From CALBPI01 sp039821605 (GTDB lineage Bacteria; Pseudomonadota; Gammaproteobacteria; Steroidobacterales; Woeseiaceae), in assembly GCA_039821605.1 (NCBI GenBank), contig JBCBNV010000001.1, positions 62,001 through 126,000 on the forward strand: a stretch of 64,000 nt of DNA. The letters are read 5' to 3'. The translations under genes were made by a program, and so were the position numbers. Position 1 is the stretch's first letter, and every line of letters starts with the position of its first letter. The notes beneath the pieces are model-generated. The model did no database searches and was not told the DNA's origin. It saw only the letters and a program-made list of their open reading frames with translations. Below, piece by piece: positions 24,461 to 33,935 of the stretch.

Positions 24461-25091
24461 AGCACTGACAGCAACGGTTGGCGAGGCACTACGCCCGCGC
24501 GTCGGCCTGGCCTCGCAGTCGCCACGGCGGCGCAGCCTGCTGCGTGAACTGGGTCTCGACCCCGTGCCGTTGAAGTCGGGTATCGACGAGTCACGCCGCC
24601 CCGGCGAGCCGGTTATCGACTTTGTGCGGCGGCTGGCGATCGAAAAGGCGCAGAACGGTGCCACGGACCCTGCGGCAACAGGGCTACCCGTCATCGGCGG
24701 CGACACGGAGGTTTGTCTCGGGGAGACGGCGTTTGGCAAGCCAGAGGACACCGACGATGTGCGCCGGATGCTGCACGCGCTGAGCGACCGTGTGCACGAG
24801 GTCGTATCGGCCGTCGCAGTGGTTCGCGGCGACGTCGTCAAGGTGTGCAACGTGGTCACCGAAGTTCGGTTTCGCGCGCTCACGGACTCCGACATCGCCC
24901 ACTACATTCAGAGCGGCGAGCCGTTCGGCAAAGCCGGCGCCTATGCCGTGCAGGGCCTGGGCGGGACCTTCGTGAGCCATTTGTCGGGCAGCTATACGGC
25001 CGTCGTGGGCTTGCCCGTGTTCGAAACTGCGGCGCTGCTGCGCGAGTTTGGCATCGATGTGGTGGCCGCCAACCGGAGTGCGACGCCATGA
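24453..25091 (+). CDS. maf: Maf-type nucleoside triphosphate pyrophosphatase
   Basis: A 212-residue house-cleaning pyrophosphatase for non-canonical or dTTP/UTP nucleotides. The substrate motif LASQSPRRRSLLRELG, then VIGGDTEVCLG (GADT-type), KPEDTDDVRRML and KAGAYAVQGLGG are conserved. The start is a GTG inside rlmH. Next to rng (RNase G) and yhdP this is the YhdE/Maf of the mre-maf-rng cluster; mreBCD are not here. The stop overlaps the rng ATG. Confidence 0.92.
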   Translation: MTEALTATVGEALRPRVGLASQSPRRRSLLRELGLDPVPLKSGIDESRRPGEPVIDFVRRLAIEKAQNGATDPAATGLPVIGGDTEVCLGETAFGKPEDTDDVRRMLHALSDRVHEVVSAVAVVRGDVVKVCNVVTEVRFRALTDSDIAHYIQSGEPFGKAGAYAVQGLGGTFVSHLSGSYTAVVGLPVFETAALLREFGIDVVAANRSATP

Positions 25092-26587
25092 CGGCCGTCA
25101 GCGAAGAGATCCTCGTCAATGTGACACCCAGTGAGCAGCGCGCAGCCGTTGTCGAGAATGGCGTGCTTCACGAGGTGTTTATCGAGCGCGCGTCGCGCCG
25201 GGGGTTGGTCGGTAACATCTACAAGGGTCGCGTGAGCCGTGTGCTGCCGGGCATGCAGGCGGCGTTTATCGACATCGGGCTGGAGCGCACGGCATTCCTG
25301 CACGCGTCGGATATTGCGGCCCCAGTGGACCCGGCGGACCCCGACCATGGTGAGTTACGCGCCCCAAACGGCGACGGCACGCCGTCCATCCGGGACCTCG
25401 TGAGTGAGGGCGGCGAAATTCTCGTCCAGGTACTCAAGGACCCGCTGGGCACAAAAGGTGCGCGGCTGACAACGTTCATCACCTTGCCCTCGCGCTACCT
25501 CGTCATGATGCCGGGCAGCGACAACATTGGCGTGTCGGCACGCATCGACGATGACGACGAACGCACCCGCCTGCGGGACGTGCTCGAAGACATCGTCGAC
25601 GCTGCCGCGGGCAATGGCTATATCGTGCGCACGGCTGCCGAGGGCGCGAGCTACGATGCGCTGCGCGCGGACATGATGTTCCTGCAGCGACTTTGGGAAG
25701 GCATTCGCAAGCAGGCGGGTAACACGAGTGCCGGCAGGATCGTGCACGAGGACCTGCCGCTCGCGCTGCGCGTGCTGCGTGACCGCGTGCAGGACGATGT
25801 CGAGCGCATCCGCGTCGACTCCGAAGCCGAGTTCGAGCGCATGCGCGCCTTCACGGCCAGCTTCCTGCCCGAGCTCACCGACAAGATCGAGCTCTACGGC
25901 GGGCGGCGCCCCATCTTCGATCTTCACGGCGTGGAAGAGGACATTGCGCGCGCGCTTGAGCGCAAGGTGCCGCTCAAGTCCGGGGGCTACCTGATCTTCG
26001 ACCAGACCGAAGCCATGACAACGGTTGACGTCAACACGGGCGGGTTCGTGGGCACGCGGTCGCAGGAAGACACCTTGTACCGCACCAACCTCGAGGCAGC
26101 CGTCGCCATCGCGCGCCAGCTCCGTTTGCGCAACCTGGGCGGCATTATCATTCTCGATTTCATCGACATGCTCGAGCCCTCGCACCGCGAGAAGGTCCTT
26201 CAGGCGCTCGAGACGGCACTTTCGACCGACAACGCCAAGTACCAGGTCATGCCCGTGTCGCCGCTCGGGCTCGTCGAAATGACGCGCAAGCGCACGCGCG
26301 AGAGCCTCGAACATGTGCTCTGCGAGGCGTGCCCGACCTGCGCTGGCCGCGGATCGGTCAAGACCGCACAAACCGTCGTGTACGAGATATTCCGCGAGAT
26401 TTTGCGCCAGCACCGCCAATTCAGTTTCGACGAGCTGCTCATCCTCGCGCAGGGCGACGTCGTGGAGTTGCTGCTCGACGAAGAGTCCGTGGGCCTCGCC
26501 GAACTGTCCGACGCCACGGGCGCCGCGGTGCGGCTGCAGGCCGAGCAGCTCTACGCGCCCGATCAGTACGACGTCGTGTTGCTCTGA
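25088..26587 (+). CDS. rng: Ribonuclease G
   Basis: A 499-residue endoribonuclease of the RNase E/G family acting in 16S rRNA 5' maturation and mRNA decay. An S1 domain near residues 38-128 (GNIYKGRVSRVLPGMQAAFI), the catalytic aspartate in VDVNTGGFVG and the DFIDM motif, and the zinc-link CPTCAG near residue 415 are visible. Length fits RNase G (about 490), without the long disordered tail of RNase E. ATG 25088 overlaps the maf stop; an upstream frame opening at 24713 is a shadow over maf. Confidence 0.94.
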   Translation: MTAVSEEILVNVTPSEQRAAVVENGVLHEVFIERASRRGLVGNIYKGRVSRVLPGMQAAFIDIGLERTAFLHASDIAAPVDPADPDHGELRAPNGDGTPSIRDLVSEGGEILVQVLKDPLGTKGARLTTFITLPSRYLVMMPGSDNIGVSARIDDDDERTRLRDVLEDIVDAAAGNGYIVRTAAEGASYDALRADMMFLQRLWEGIRKQAGNTSAGRIVHEDLPLALRVLRDRVQDDVERIRVDSEAEFERMRAFTASFLPELTDKIELYGGRRPIFDLHGVEEDIARALERKVPLKSGGYLIFDQTEAMTTVDVNTGGFVGTRSQEDTLYRTNLEAAVAIARQLRLRNLGGIIILDFIDMLEPSHREKVLQALETALSTDNAKYQVMPVSPLGLVEMTRKRTRESLEHVLCEACPTCAGRGSVKTAQTVVYEIFREILRQHRQFSFDELLILAQGDVVELLLDEESVGLAELSDATGAAVRLQAEQLYAPDQYDVVLL

Positions 26588-26590
26588 GCC

Positions 26591-29500
26591 ATGCTGCGCC
26601 GAATCGCCAAGATTCTCGCCTACACTGCCGCCGCGCTCACGGTGTTGCTGGCCATTGCCGTGGGCTTGCTTCGCATCGCGCTGCCGCAGGTGCCCGAGTA
26701 CCGCGACGAAATCATTGCGCGCCTGTCGGAGGCCGTCGACGGCGACGTCTCGTTCGACCGACTCGACGCCCGCTGGCGCCTGCGCGGGCCCGAGCTGGTG
26801 TTTCACGATGTGGTGATTGGCGAGCGCCTCGGTGAGCGGCGCATCCGCGCCATCGAAGTCACGCAAATCACCGTCGGCGTGTCACTGGGCCGCCTGCTTA
26901 CGGGGCGCGAGCTCGAAGTCCGTCGCATCGGGATTACGGGTGCGGCGCTCGATCTGCGGCGCGACGATGCCGGCTGGTGGTTCCAGGACGCGCTGATCTT
27001 GCCGGTCGCAAACGCGGGCACTGACGTTGCGGGCGGGGAAGACGCCGTGCAAGTGCCGCAAGGGCTGCAGCTGCCGCTGGGCGATGCGCTGGACCTCAGT
27101 CTCGAAGACGTCGCGCTGCGCTACGAGGATCGCGGCAACGGCCGCGAGCCACTGAGCTTCGATCTCCTGTCGGCCGGGGTTCGACTAGACGGCCGCGAGC
27201 TCCGCGTTGACGCGACGATGTCACCCGACGGCGATGACGCGCGCGTGTCGGTGCTGGTTACGGGCGCGCTCGCTGATCGAAATCTCGACGGCCTGATCGG
27301 CGGCGACTGGTCGCTGTCCACAGATGTCGAACAGGTTTCCGCGGACCTCATGCGCCGCATCCTGCCGCCCAACTGGCGACTGCCGCAGTCGGGCCGCACC
27401 GACGTCGAAGCTGACGCCGAGCTGCGCGGTGGCGCACTCCTGGCGGCCGTGGTGACGCTCGATGCCGAGCGTCTCGTACCTCCCGACGGCGGCGATGAGT
27501 CCATCGTGGCGGGCCGAATCGAGTGGTCGAGCAGCGACGACGGCTGGCTGTTGGCCGTGTCCGACTTCGTGGTGGGCGTGGCGGACCGGCAGTGGCCAGC
27601 CGCCAACCTGACGCTGCAGTTTGAAAGTGGCGCCGGGGCAGACACGCTGCGCGTCGATGCGGCCAACGTGACCGTCTATGACGTGCCCTACCTGGCGTCG
27701 TTCCTGCCGGGTCGCTGGGCACAGGCGCTGCTCGATTCGGGTGTGTCGGGCACGTTGCGGCAGGGCAATGGCCAGGTGCGATTCGCGCCCGACCAGAATC
27801 TCGACAGTCTCGGGCTCAAGGACCTTATTGATTACGAGGTCGACGCCGCTTTCGATGGTATCGGACTGGCGGCATCCGAGGGCCGCCCCGGAGCCAGCAA
27901 CCTGACCGGTGCGCTCCGGGCGACGCGCGAAGCCGGCCGGCTGCAGCTCGACACGCGTGATGCCACGCTGCAGGTGCCCGGTGTGTTCTCTGCAGACATT
28001 GCAGTGGATCGCGTCGACGGCACGCTCGTCTGGCGGGCCAGCGACCGCGGCATCTCCGTGCTGTCCGATGCGCTTCAGGTGGCGGCACGCGGATTCGAGG
28101 CCAACGCGAACCTGCAGGTCCTGTTGCCCGGTGACGGCGCCGCACCCGAGGTGGATCTGCAGGCCGACTGGTCGATCGACGACATTGCGCGCGCCCGGTC
28201 ACTGTTGCCCGACGGCGTGATGAAGCCGAAGCTCACCGACTGGCTGAATCGGGCGCTGGTGGCGGGCCGAATCAACGACGGAAGCTTTGAGCTACGCGGG
28301 TCACTGGACCAGTTCCCGTTTGACGAGAGTCCTGGCGTGTTCCGCATGACGGGACGTGCACAGGGCGTGACGTTGGCGTACGGCCGCGGCTGGCCTGCCA
28401 TAACGAGCCTCAGCGCCGACGTCGTGCTCGACGGTATGCGCCTGTCGACCGAACGCAATCGCGGCTTGTCGGGCAACGTGCCGTTCCAGAACGCGCGCGT
28501 CGCGTTCGAGGACCTGCGCACGGCCGTACTCGACATCAACGCGACGGGCAATGCCGCGCTCGAGACGCTGTATATCTTCGTGGGCGATTCACCGGTTCGG
28601 AGGCTGTTCGGCGAGCAGTACGCGCGCATGTCGTTCGCGGGTGGCTCGGAGTACGACATCTCGATGCAGGTGCCGCTGCGCGACGTGCGCAGCTTTACGA
28701 TCGACGCCACGATCGATGTCAATGACGCCACGTTCGCGCTCGATTACATCCCGCATGCCGTAACCGAACTGGTCGGGCAGGTGCGCATCGACCGCCAGGG
28801 CGTATACGCCGAAGACGCCACGGGCGTCCTCCTGGGGCAGCCTTTGCGTATCGACATGGCGCCCGAAGGCACGCCCGAAGATGGTCAGCTGGTGATTCGT
28901 GGCCGGGGCAGGATCGATGCCGCAGCGCTCATCGGGCCACTTGGCCTGCCGCTGGAGGGTCGCGCGGAGGGCGCTACGCCGTTCGAGGCCGTCGTCAATC
29001 TGCCGCGCCGGCGGCAGCCGCTGAATGCCACTGACGCGGCTCCGGAGACACCGCGGCGCCCCGTCACCGTTGTTGCGACCTCGGACCTTGCCGGGCTGGC
29101 CATCGACCTGCCGTACCCGGCCGGAAAGGCCGCCGAAGAGGTATTCGCGGCCGATGCGCGAATGACGATCAGCGACACGCTGGACCTGCAGGCGGGGCTC
29201 GCCAATCGAATCGATATCGCACTGCGCGCCGCGCGCGACGGTGATGCGCAGCTCGTTTTCGACCGCATGACGCTGCACCTCGGAGAAGGCCGTGCGTTGT
29301 TGCCGTCCGTGCCTGGCGTTTTCATCGATGGCAACACGGACCGCCTGCGGCTGGGTGACTGGTTGAGCCTGCAGCTGGCCGACACGGGCTGGATGACGGA
29401 TAACCTCGTGTCCGCCGCCGTCGAGGTCGCCGATCTGTTCGTGGTTGGGCAACGTATCCGCGATGTCCGTGCGAGCCTCGAGCGATCAGGCGATGACTGG

Positions 29501-30511
29501 CTCGTCGACGTGCAGTCCGAGGCCATCGAGGGTGCGATCTCCATTCCAAGAGACTTGCGCGGTGGCAGCCCCGTGGTGCTCGACATGCGCAAACTGCATC
29601 TGCTCGAGGCGGACCCCGAGGCGAGCGGCGATGCGGACCCAACGGCATTCCCGCCGCTGCGCGTGCGCGCCGCGTCGTTCGCATTGGGTGATCAGGATTT
29701 CGGCGCACTCGATGCGACGATCGACAAGGTCGCCGATGGCCTCGAGGTCAGCCGCATCGCAACGGCGGCACCCGCGTTTCGAATCGAGGGCGAAGGCGCC
29801 TGGCGACTGGCGCCCGGTGTCGAGGCCGGGTCGCGCACCGTGCTCACGGCAGAGCTCACGAGCACCGACGTCAAACGCATGATGAATAGCCTGGGCTACG
29901 AGCCTGGCATCAATGCGGCCGAACTTGAGAGCGCGTTCGACGTGGCCTGGGATGGTGGCCCCAGCGCAACCTTTGTGGCCTCGCTCGACGGCGAAGTCAG
30001 TGTGCGCATCAGCAACGGGACGCTCGACGACGTCGAGCCCGGTGCCGGTCGTGTCGTCGGCCTTATGAGTGTTGCCGAGCTGCCGCGACGGCTCGCGCTC
30101 GATTTCCGCGACGTGTTCCAGAAGGGCTTCAACTTCGACGAAATCGTCGGCGACTTCCGGCTCGTCAACGGTGACGCATACACCTGCAATTTGCGGCTCG
30201 CGGGCCCGTCGGCCGATGTGGCACTGATCGGCCGCGCGAGCCTCGACCGGCGCAACTACAACCAGACGGCCGTCGTGGGCGTGAAGGTCGGCAACACGCT
30301 GCCCGCCGTGGGTGCCGTGGTTGCCGGCCCGCAGGTGGGTGCCGCCTTGCTGCTGTTCAGCCAGATCTTCAAGAAGCCGCTGCAGGGCATGACACAGGTC
30401 TACTACCAGATCAACGGCAGCTGGGACGAGCCCGGTATCGAGCGGACTGATGCCGAGCGCTTCGTGGCGACTTCGGAAATGGCCGGTTGCGCCGTAGAGA
30501 CGGGTGGCTGA
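26591..30511 (+). CDS. yhdP: YhdP family AsmA-like envelope lipid-transport protein
   Basis: A 1306-residue protein with one N-terminal transmembrane segment (about residues 8-28) and a very long periplasmic part rich in beta strands, with alternating hydrophobic residues typical of repeating beta-groove proteins. The order rng-yhdP-tldD is the standard gammaproteobacterial one. C-terminal segments GVKVGNTLPAVGAVVAGPQV and YYQINGSWDEPGIER are characteristic of the family. YhdP and its AsmA-like relatives move phospholipid between inner and outer membranes. Length is close to the usual 1260-1300. Confidence 0.9.
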   Translation: MLRRIAKILAYTAAALTVLLAIAVGLLRIALPQVPEYRDEIIARLSEAVDGDVSFDRLDARWRLRGPELVFHDVVIGERLGERRIRAIEVTQITVGVSLGRLLTGRELEVRRIGITGAALDLRRDDAGWWFQDALILPVANAGTDVAGGEDAVQVPQGLQLPLGDALDLSLEDVALRYEDRGNGREPLSFDLLSAGVRLDGRELRVDATMSPDGDDARVSVLVTGALADRNLDGLIGGDWSLSTDVEQVSADLMRRILPPNWRLPQSGRTDVEADAELRGGALLAAVVTLDAERLVPPDGGDESIVAGRIEWSSSDDGWLLAVSDFVVGVADRQWPAANLTLQFESGAGADTLRVDAANVTVYDVPYLASFLPGRWAQALLDSGVSGTLRQGNGQVRFAPDQNLDSLGLKDLIDYEVDAAFDGIGLAASEGRPGASNLTGALRATREAGRLQLDTRDATLQVPGVFSADIAVDRVDGTLVWRASDRGISVLSDALQVAARGFEANANLQVLLPGDGAAPEVDLQADWSIDDIARARSLLPDGVMKPKLTDWLNRALVAGRINDGSFELRGSLDQFPFDESPGVFRMTGRAQGVTLAYGRGWPAITSLSADVVLDGMRLSTERNRGLSGNVPFQNARVAFEDLRTAVLDINATGNAALETLYIFVGDSPVRRLFGEQYARMSFAGGSEYDISMQVPLRDVRSFTIDATIDVNDATFALDYIPHAVTELVGQVRIDRQGVYAEDATGVLLGQPLRIDMAPEGTPEDGQLVIRGRGRIDAAALIGPLGLPLEGRAEGATPFEAVVNLPRRRQPLNATDAAPETPRRPVTVVATSDLAGLAIDLPYPAGKAAEEVFAADARMTISDTLDLQAGLANRIDIALRAARDGDAQLVFDRMTLHLGEGRALLPSVPGVFIDGNTDRLRLGDWLSLQLADTGWMTDNLVSAAVEVADLFVVGQRIRDVRASLERSGDDWLVDVQSEAIEGAISIPRDLRGGSPVVLDMRKLHLLEADPEASGDADPTAFPPLRVRAASFALGDQDFGALDATIDKVADGLEVSRIATAAPAFRIEGEGAWRLAPGVEAGSRTVLTAELTSTDVKRMMNSLGYEPGINAAELESAFDVAWDGGPSATFVASLDGEVSVRISNGTLDDVEPGAGRVVGLMSVAELPRRLALDFRDVFQKGFNFDEIVGDFRLVNGDAYTCNLRLAGPSADVALIGRASLDRRNYNQTAVVGVKVGNTLPAVGAVVAGPQVGAALLLFSQIFKKPLQGMTQVYYQINGSWDEPGIERTDAERFVATSEMAGCAVETGG

Positions 30512-30561
30512 GTCACTGCTTGAGCTATCATCAGGGGTCTGCCAGTAACCGGGTCTGCAAC

Positions 30562-32004
30562 GTGACCGACCACAACCAGCACGAGCTCGTCTCCCGCATC
30601 CTCGAAGACAGTGCCCTCGATGAACAGGCGCTATCAGCGACGCTGGGCCAGCTGCTGACGCGCCGCGTCGACTACGCCGACCTGTATTTCCAGCTGGGCG
30701 AGTCCGAGCGCTGGACGCTCGAGGACGGCATCGTTCGCGATGCGGGTTTCAGCCGTACACGTGGGGTGGGCGTGCGCGCCGTCGGCGGGGAAAAGACGGG
30801 CTTTGCCTACGCTGACGATCTCGATCGTGCCGCGCTGGGGCGCGCCGCAGACGCCGCACGGGCCATTGTGCGTCAAGGCCAGGACGCGCGTGTACCGGCG
30901 CTGGCGACGACCACGTATCCCGTGTTGTACCGCGCAGACAGCCCGCTGACATCAATGCCGGATACGGCCAAGACGCGGCTGCTCAAGTCGCTCGATGAGC
31001 GGGTTCGCGCGCTCGATCCGCGCGTCGAGCAGGTCACGGTGAGTTTGGCCGCAAGGTACGACGACATTCTCGTGGCCGGCAGTGACGGTACCTTCGCCGC
31101 GGACGCGCGCCCGATGTCGCGCATCAATGTGATCGTCATCGTGGCCGAAAACGGGCGTCGGGAGCAGGGTTACGCGGGCGGCGGCGGTCGCTATCCGCTT
31201 GACGCCGAGCGTGCCGATGCACTGGGCATGGAGCTTGGCGAAGAGGCCGTGCGCCAGGCGCTCGTTCAGCTCGAGGCCATCGATGCACCGGCGGGACCGA
31301 TGCCCGTCGTACTGGGTCCGGGCTGGCCGGCCGTGCTGCTGCACGAGGCGATCGGCCACGGCCTCGAGGGCGACTTCAACCGCAAAGGCACCTCGGCATT
31401 CAGCGGACGGATTGGTGACCGCGTGGCCTCGCCGCTGTGCACGGTGGTCGACGATGGCACGTTGCCGGATCGACGCGGGTCGCTGAGCATTGACGATGAG
31501 GGCACGCCGAGTAGCTGCACGGTACTCATCGAGGACGGCGTCCTGCGCGGCTACATGCAGGACAAAACCAACGCACGCCTTATGGGTACCGAAAGCACGG
31601 GCAATGGCCGCCGCGAGTCTTACGCACACCTGCCCATGCCGCGCATGACCAACACCTACATGCTCAATGGGCCGCACGACCCTGCAGACATCATTGCCTC
31701 CGTGGAGCGCGGTCTTTACGCGCCCAACTTTGGCGGTGGCCAGGTCGACATCACGTCGGGCAAGTTCGTGTTTTCTGCCAGCGAGGCCTACCTTATCGAA
31801 GACGGCAAGCTTGGCGCCCCGGTCAAGGGGGCAACGCTGATTGGCAGTGGGCCTGAAGTGCTGACGCAGGTCAGCATGGTGGGCAACGACATGAAACTCG
31901 ATCAGGGCGTAGGCGTGTGCGGCAAGGAGGGGCAGTCCGTGCCCGTTGGTGTCGGCCAGCCCACGCTGCGTATCGACGAGATCACCGTCGGCGGTACGCA
32001 CTAG
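30562..32004 (+). CDS. tldD: Metalloprotease TldD
   Basis: A 480-residue subunit of the TldD-TldE(PmbA) protease that degrades unfolded peptides and processes some ribosomal peptides. The zinc motif HEAIGH starts at His261 within LLHEAIGHGLEGDFNRKG; GRRESYAHLPMPRMTNTYM and the final GQPTLRIDEITVGG are conserved. The GTG at 30562 gives a normal N terminus; an earlier codon at 30487 overlaps yhdP. The partner pmbA lies about 4 kb downstream, separated by minus-strand genes. Confidence 0.94.
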   Translation: MTDHNQHELVSRILEDSALDEQALSATLGQLLTRRVDYADLYFQLGESERWTLEDGIVRDAGFSRTRGVGVRAVGGEKTGFAYADDLDRAALGRAADAARAIVRQGQDARVPALATTTYPVLYRADSPLTSMPDTAKTRLLKSLDERVRALDPRVEQVTVSLAARYDDILVAGSDGTFAADARPMSRINVIVIVAENGRREQGYAGGGGRYPLDAERADALGMELGEEAVRQALVQLEAIDAPAGPMPVVLGPGWPAVLLHEAIGHGLEGDFNRKGTSAFSGRIGDRVASPLCTVVDDGTLPDRRGSLSIDDEGTPSSCTVLIEDGVLRGYMQDKTNARLMGTESTGNGRRESYAHLPMPRMTNTYMLNGPHDPADIIASVERGLYAPNFGGGQVDITSGKFVFSASEAYLIEDGKLGAPVKGATLIGSGPEVLTQVSMVGNDMKLDQGVGVCGKEGQSVPVGVGQPTLRIDEITVGGTH

Positions 32005-32111
32005 CCGGCAGCATTATGTCCGGTCCCGCATGCCCGGGCTGTGATTCGAATCACCGCAATCGCCGCAACAGCTGGGCATCATGCGGATGTTGACCGATCC
32101 GGACGATAACC

Positions 32112-32282
32112 ATGCAATTCGAAAACACCGTTACGGAAACCGATCTCGATCCCGCAGCACGCGAGTTTGCAGAGCAACTGCGTGAGCGCGGCGTGAAGCC
32201 CGATGTCGACTACGGCGTCGACGGTTTCACTGAGTCCCTGGGCGCGCGACTGCTGCGTCTTCTGGGCGTCAAGCAGGACTAA
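32112..32282 (+). CDS. Hypothetical 56-residue protein
   Basis: A short acidic, helix-prone protein: MQFENTVTETDLDPAAREFA at the start, then a stretch ending in SLGARLLRLLGVKQD. It has no membrane segment and no recognised domain. Codon choice (strong G/C at third positions) matches its neighbours, which supports coding. It stands between tldD and a small membrane ORF on the same strand. Not assigned to a family. Confidence 0.5.
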   Translation: MQFENTVTETDLDPAAREFAEQLRERGVKPDVDYGVDGFTESLGARLLRLLGVKQD

Positions 32283-32349
32283 GCCCGCTTCCACGGATAC
32301 CGCCCGCGCGGTATGCTGGAGACTGGTTCGCCACCGGTCAGGGTCGCGT

Positions 32350-32565
32350 ATGTGGGTTTCCAAGCCAGTCTACGAATCGGTACCTTACGTGTACCTCGTG
32401 TCGGGCGTGTGCCTGCTGGGCTTGTCCGTGTACCTCGACTACTGGCACTGGCCGACGATCTGCCTGCTGCTGGGTGTCGGCTGTCTCGTGGCCGGGCTCG
32501 TGATCTGGCTGCGCCGGCGTGATTACCGTCACCGGCGTGACGCTGTCGACGACCCCCTGCAATAG
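32350..32565 (+). CDS. Hypothetical 71-residue protein with two membrane spans
   Basis: Two hydrophobic helices (about residues 12-29 and 34-51) joined by a short DYWHW turn and followed by a basic tail RRRDYRHRRD, which by the positive-inside rule should be cytoplasmic. ATG 32350 is used; an open frame continues further upstream to 32203 but overlaps the preceding small gene. Converges with the AAA-FHA gene. No family recognised. Confidence 0.5.
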   Translation: MWVSKPVYESVPYVYLVSGVCLLGLSVYLDYWHWPTICLLLGVGCLVAGLVIWLRRRDYRHRRDAVDDPLQ

Positions 32566-32582
32566 GCGTCAGAAGCCTGGGG

Positions 32583-33899
32583 TCAGGACTGCGAGTCCTT
32601 GACCTCGAGGTCGTCGAGATCCACCTCGCCGGGCTCGGGCAGGTCGATGATGAACTCATCGTCGTCGGGAGCATCTTCCACAGACGCATCCGTGGGCAGC
32701 GCTTCAATCATCGAGTTCTCGCCCAACGCATCCTCGGCCAGTGATTCCGCAATCGGATCGCGAAAATCCTTGTAGATCAGCACGTGATTGCCGACGGCCA
32801 CAACGTCGCCATCACGCAGGCGCCGCTTGGTAAAGCGTCGTGCGCCCAGGAACAGGCCGTTCGTGCTGTTGAGATCCTCGATGATCGTGGTCTCGGGCGT
32901 TGTCACGATCTGGGCGTGGTGACGGCTCACGAAGGGTGAGTCGATGCGAATATCGTTGTCGGCTGTGCGCCCGATGATCAGGCGTCCCGTGGTCAGCTCG
33001 AACTCACCCAGCGTCGTGTCTTTTTCGCGCAGCTCCAGCTGCGCCTGGATGGCGAGCTGGTTCGATGTATTGCCCGTGGACGGCTTGTTCTTGAGCCAGC
33101 CCAGTTCCTCGAGCGCGGCGTCCATTTGTTCCTCGCCGACGTGATCCACTTCGTCGGCGAATGCGCACAGCATCGCCGTATCGCAGAGCACATTGATGAG
33201 ACGCGGTACGCCACCAGTGAATTCCTCGATAGCGGCGAAGCATGCATCGTCAAACAGCTGCCGGCCACCGGAGCCTGCGACCTTGAGTCGGTGTTCGACG
33301 TAGGCGCGCTGGTCGTCGCCGACCAGCGGCTCAAGGTGGTAGCGCAGCCGCACGCGCTGGGTGAGCTGCTTCAGGTCATCGCGGTTGATCTTGTCGCGCA
33401 GCTCGGGCTGACCCGCGATGATGATGCGCAAGACCTTTTCCTTGGTCGTCTCGAGACCGTTGAGCAGCCGAATTTCTTCAAGCACCCGACGAGACAGGTT
33501 TTGCGCTTCATCGACGATGAGCAACACGCGACGACCGGCGCTGTAGCGTTCGAGCAGGAACGTATTGAGCATGTCGATGAGTTCGGCCTTGCCCTTGCCG
33601 AACGGTTTGAACCCGTACTCCACGAGTACCGCTTGCAGAAACTCCTCAGGCGAGAGCTGCGTTTGCGAAATGAGCGCGTAGTCGACGTCGTCCTCGAGGT
33701 CTGCGAGGAAGGACTGCAACAGTGTGGTCTTGCCTGCGCCGATCTCGCCCGTGAGGATGACGAACCCGTCCGCGAGCCAGATCGTGGATTCGAGGTAAGA
33801 CTTGGCCTGCTGGTGCTGCTCGCTCCAGTAGACGAAGTCCGGGTCGGGCGTCAGCCGGAATGGCTGCTCCTCTAGACCAAAGTGTTCGACGTAGGACAT
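32583..33899 (-). CDS. ExeA/GspA-type AAA ATPase fused to an FHA domain
   Basis: A 438-residue protein. The N-terminal part starts MSYVEHFGLEEQPFRLTPDP, the opening of ExeA/GspA-like ATPases, with Walker A GEIGAGKTT (51-59), Walker B LLIVDEAQNL (about 125-134) and sensor region LRIIIAGQPELRD. From about residue 290 an FHA domain follows: LIIGRTADNDIRI, VSRHHAQI and DLNSTNGLFL are its phosphothreonine-binding hallmarks. The tail is very acidic. ExeA-type ATPases normally carry a peptidoglycan-binding domain or none; FHA suggests control by Ser/Thr phosphorylation. No secretion or kinase gene is adjacent, so the pathway is unknown. Confidence 0.88.
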   Translation of the reverse strand: MSYVEHFGLEEQPFRLTPDPDFVYWSEQHQQAKSYLESTIWLADGFVILTGEIGAGKTTLLQSFLADLEDDVDYALISQTQLSPEEFLQAVLVEYGFKPFGKGKAELIDMLNTFLLERYSAGRRVLLIVDEAQNLSRRVLEEIRLLNGLETTKEKVLRIIIAGQPELRDKINRDDLKQLTQRVRLRYHLEPLVGDDQRAYVEHRLKVAGSGGRQLFDDACFAAIEEFTGGVPRLINVLCDTAMLCAFADEVDHVGEEQMDAALEELGWLKNKPSTGNTSNQLAIQAQLELREKDTTLGEFELTTGRLIIGRTADNDIRIDSPFVSRHHAQIVTTPETTIIEDLNSTNGLFLGARRFTKRRLRDGDVVAVGNHVLIYKDFRDPIAESLAEDALGENSMIEALPTDASVEDAPDDDEFIIDLPEPGEVDLDDLEVKDSQS

Positions 33900-33935
33900 G
33901 CGCGGACTATACCAAAGCGTCGGCGGCCGTTGGCC

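Noticed and set aside
24713..25087. N-terminal extension of RNase G into maf
   Set aside because: The extension has no family similarity and overlaps maf; the ATG at 25088 gives the normal protein.
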